DNA of 64,000 nucleotides from Sphingobium ummariense RL-3 (lineage in GTDB: Bacteria > Pseudomonadota > Alphaproteobacteria > Sphingomonadales > Sphingomonadaceae), in contig NZ_AUWY01000112.1 of assembly GCF_000447205.1 (NCBI RefSeq), forward strand, positions 62,001-126,000. The letters run 5' to 3'. The translations under genes and the position numbers were made by a program. Shown here one piece after another: positions 62,841-64,000 of the stretch. Each line of letters opens with the position of its first letter. Position 1 is the first letter of the stretch. Under the pieces are notes generated by a model. The model was not told the origin of the DNA. It saw only the letters and a list, made by a program, of their open reading frames with translations, and did not search any database.

Positions 62841-63500
62841 ATGGTTCCCCTTTCGTTCGCGGGTCATGATTTCCTGGCGCTGCCGGAAGCGGCGCTCTAC
62901 TGGCCGGCGCAGCGCGCGCTGCTGGTCGCCGACCTGCATTTCGAAAAGGCGAGCTGGTTCGCGCGCTTCGGCCAGTTCCTGCCGCCGCACGACAGCCAGG
63001 CCACGCTGGACATGATCGAAGTGCTGGTGCGGCGTACCGGGGCAAGGGCGGTATGGTCGCTGGGAGACAGCTTCCACGATGCGGATGGCGCGGCGCGACT
63101 GGACCGGGCGACGCGGCACAGGCTGGAGGCGCTGACCGGGACGCTGGACTGGATGTGGATCACCGGCAATCATGACGTCGCCATGGCCGAGACCCCGGGA
63201 GGCCGGCGGGTGGCGGAGGCGGAGGTCGCCGGCATTCTGCTGCGCCACGAGGCGGAACCCGATGAACGCCGCCCGGAGATTTCCGGCCACTTCCATCCCA
63301 AGCTGCGGGTCACGCTGCGCGGGCGGCATGTGTCGCGGCGCTGCTTCGTGGGAAGCGAATCGAAGCTCATCCTGCCGGCGCTGGGGGCACTGACCGGCGG
63401 GCTGGATGCGGGCCATGGCGAGATCCGCCGGGCGGTGGGGCCGGGCGCGGCGGCGCTGGTCCCGGTTTCCGATCGGCTGCTGCGCTTTCCCCTTACGTAA
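62841..63500 (+). CDS. pdeM: Ligase-associated DNA damage response endonuclease PdeM
   Basis: 219 residues from ATG 62841 (a GTG stands one codon before). Calcineurin-like metallophosphatase motifs: LLVADLHFEKASWF (DxH), WSLGDSFHD (GD), WITGNHDVAM (GNHD) and SGHFHPKLRV (GHFH). PdeM usually neighbours a ligase/exonuclease/helicase set, which is not seen in this window. Divergent from trhO. Confidence 0.9.
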   Translation: MVPLSFAGHDFLALPEAALYWPAQRALLVADLHFEKASWFARFGQFLPPHDSQATLDMIEVLVRRTGARAVWSLGDSFHDADGAARLDRATRHRLEALTGTLDWMWITGNHDVAMAETPGGRRVAEAEVAGILLRHEAEPDERRPEISGHFHPKLRVTLRGRHVSRRCFVGSESKLILPALGALTGGLDAGHGEIRRAVGPGAAALVPVSDRLLRFPLT

Positions 63501-63519
63501 GGTTTCCGCTACGGAAACC
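63491..63519. other. Two adjacent short palindromes after pdeM
   Basis: CCTTACGTAAGG (63491-63502) is a perfect 12-bp palindrome that contains the pdeM stop. GGTTTCCG-CTA-CGGAAACC (63501-63519) is an 8-bp hairpin. No U-run follows; they may end the pdeM transcript or be operators for the receptor gene at 63690. Confidence 0.45.
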
Positions 63520-63689
63520 CGAATTTAAGCCGTTGCCCTTATGTCACAAGGCATGAGAGATCGGTCACTTCCTATTCCGAAATCCGCAGAAAAGCTGGCG
63601 ACTCTTGCCTTTGGTCCCCTGTGGCATCATAGTCAGGGTCCGACAACCGACGTGGCAAAGCGACGCGGTGCAGGAGAGGAGCATCTGAT

Positions 63690-64000
63690 ATGACACACAG
63701 GAGCCTTTGGCTGCTGTCAGCCGGTATTTACGCGCTGGCGGCTGCCGTTTCCCCGGCCTATGCGCAGGATGAAGCTGCGCCCCAGGCTGCCGAGGAGCAG
63801 AGCGGCGCCGATATCATCGTTACCGCCACCCGCCGCGCGAGCCCGCTGTCCGACGTGCCGATCGCCGTGTCGGCAGTGACGGCGCAGGCGATGCAGAACA
63901 GCGGCGCGACCGACATTCGCACGCTCAACCAGCTGGCGCCGTCGCTGCTGGTGTCGTCCACCGGTACGGAGGCCAATGGTTCGGCCCGCATCCGCGGCAT
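63690..64000 (+). CDS. TonB-dependent outer-membrane receptor, N-terminal part
   Basis: 103 residues are present before the window ends. Signal peptide MTHRSLWLLSAGIYALAAAV...AYAQ, then the TonB box ADIIVTATRRA and the start of the plug domain (LSDVPIAVSAVTAQAMQNSG, LNQLAPSLLVSSTG, ARIRG). The ribosome site AGGAGAGGA (63672-63680) is strong and complementary to the core of the two small RNAs. The remaining barrel lies outside. Confidence 0.88.
   Translation, partial: MTHRSLWLLSAGIYALAAAVSPAYAQDEAAPQAAEEQSGADIIVTATRRASPLSDVPIAVSAVTAQAMQNSGATDIRTLNQLAPSLLVSSTGTEANGSARIRG

Overview
This 64 kb window is chromosomal DNA from a high-GC alphaproteobacterium, most likely a member of the Sphingomonadaceae (Sphingomonas, Sphingobium, Rhizorhabdus or a close relative). 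Reasons: the Rrf2-SufBCDS operon layout, MipZ instead of MinCDE, DUF1491, MmcB, PdeM and long Hpf genes, several TonB-dependent receptors, and the short palindromic intergenic repeats common in this group. I see no prophage, insertion sequence, CRISPR array, tRNA or rRNA. The first and last genes are cut by the window edges.

Layout. 1-3.5 kb: a truncated serine hydrolase, a small membrane protein, recQ and a YeeZ-type epimerase. 3.5-10 kb: the minus-strand Fe-S assembly operon rrf2-sufB-(two unknown genes)-sufC-sufD-sufS-sufT-sufA, with three different palindromic repeats inside it. 10-14.3 kb: an AraC regulator, a possible sRNA, pyrD and a gamma-glutamyltransferase. 14.3-19.4 kb: a lipoprotein, sufE and an enlarged psp (envelope stress) operon with a sigma-54 promoter and divergent pspF. 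19.4-25 kb: hbd and the ybgC-tolQRAB-pal operon. 25-33 kb: an M16 protease, an M28 peptidase and clpB. 33-39.2 kb: a TonB-dependent receptor, a small exported protein, a TPR/AspH-type hydroxylase and a sulfotransferase-like protein. 39-49 kb: ftsK, a 34-residue membrane peptide, a GNAT enzyme, an EamA transporter, ispG with a Gly/Ala-repeat protein, a FadL-type porin, phosphomannomutase, a J-domain protein and mipZ. Two related small RNAs lie in this part, one after ftsK and one between the phosphomannomutase and fadL genes. 49-58 kb: panC, hemJ, hemE, then a DnaA-box and GANTC-rich gap facing ppsR-maf-aroE-coaE-dnaQ. This is the hemE/RP001 arrangement known at the replication origins of Caulobacter and Rickettsia, so I call a probable oriC. 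Hpf, PtsN, a thioesterase, DUF1491 and a SleB hydrolase follow. 58-64 kb: mmcB, an unknown gene, an ankyrin protein, SCO1, YcgN, a YgjP-type metalloprotease, trhO, pdeM and the start of a second TonB-dependent receptor.

Most of the window is housekeeping. The observations I rate highest are the probable oriC, the pair of homologous sRNAs (perhaps suhB/mmgR-like), the psp operon with four extra PspB-like small membrane proteins, the unknown genes inside the suf operon, and the AspH/sulfotransferase/TonB-receptor neighbourhood. All functional calls come from reading motifs and context; no database search was possible.
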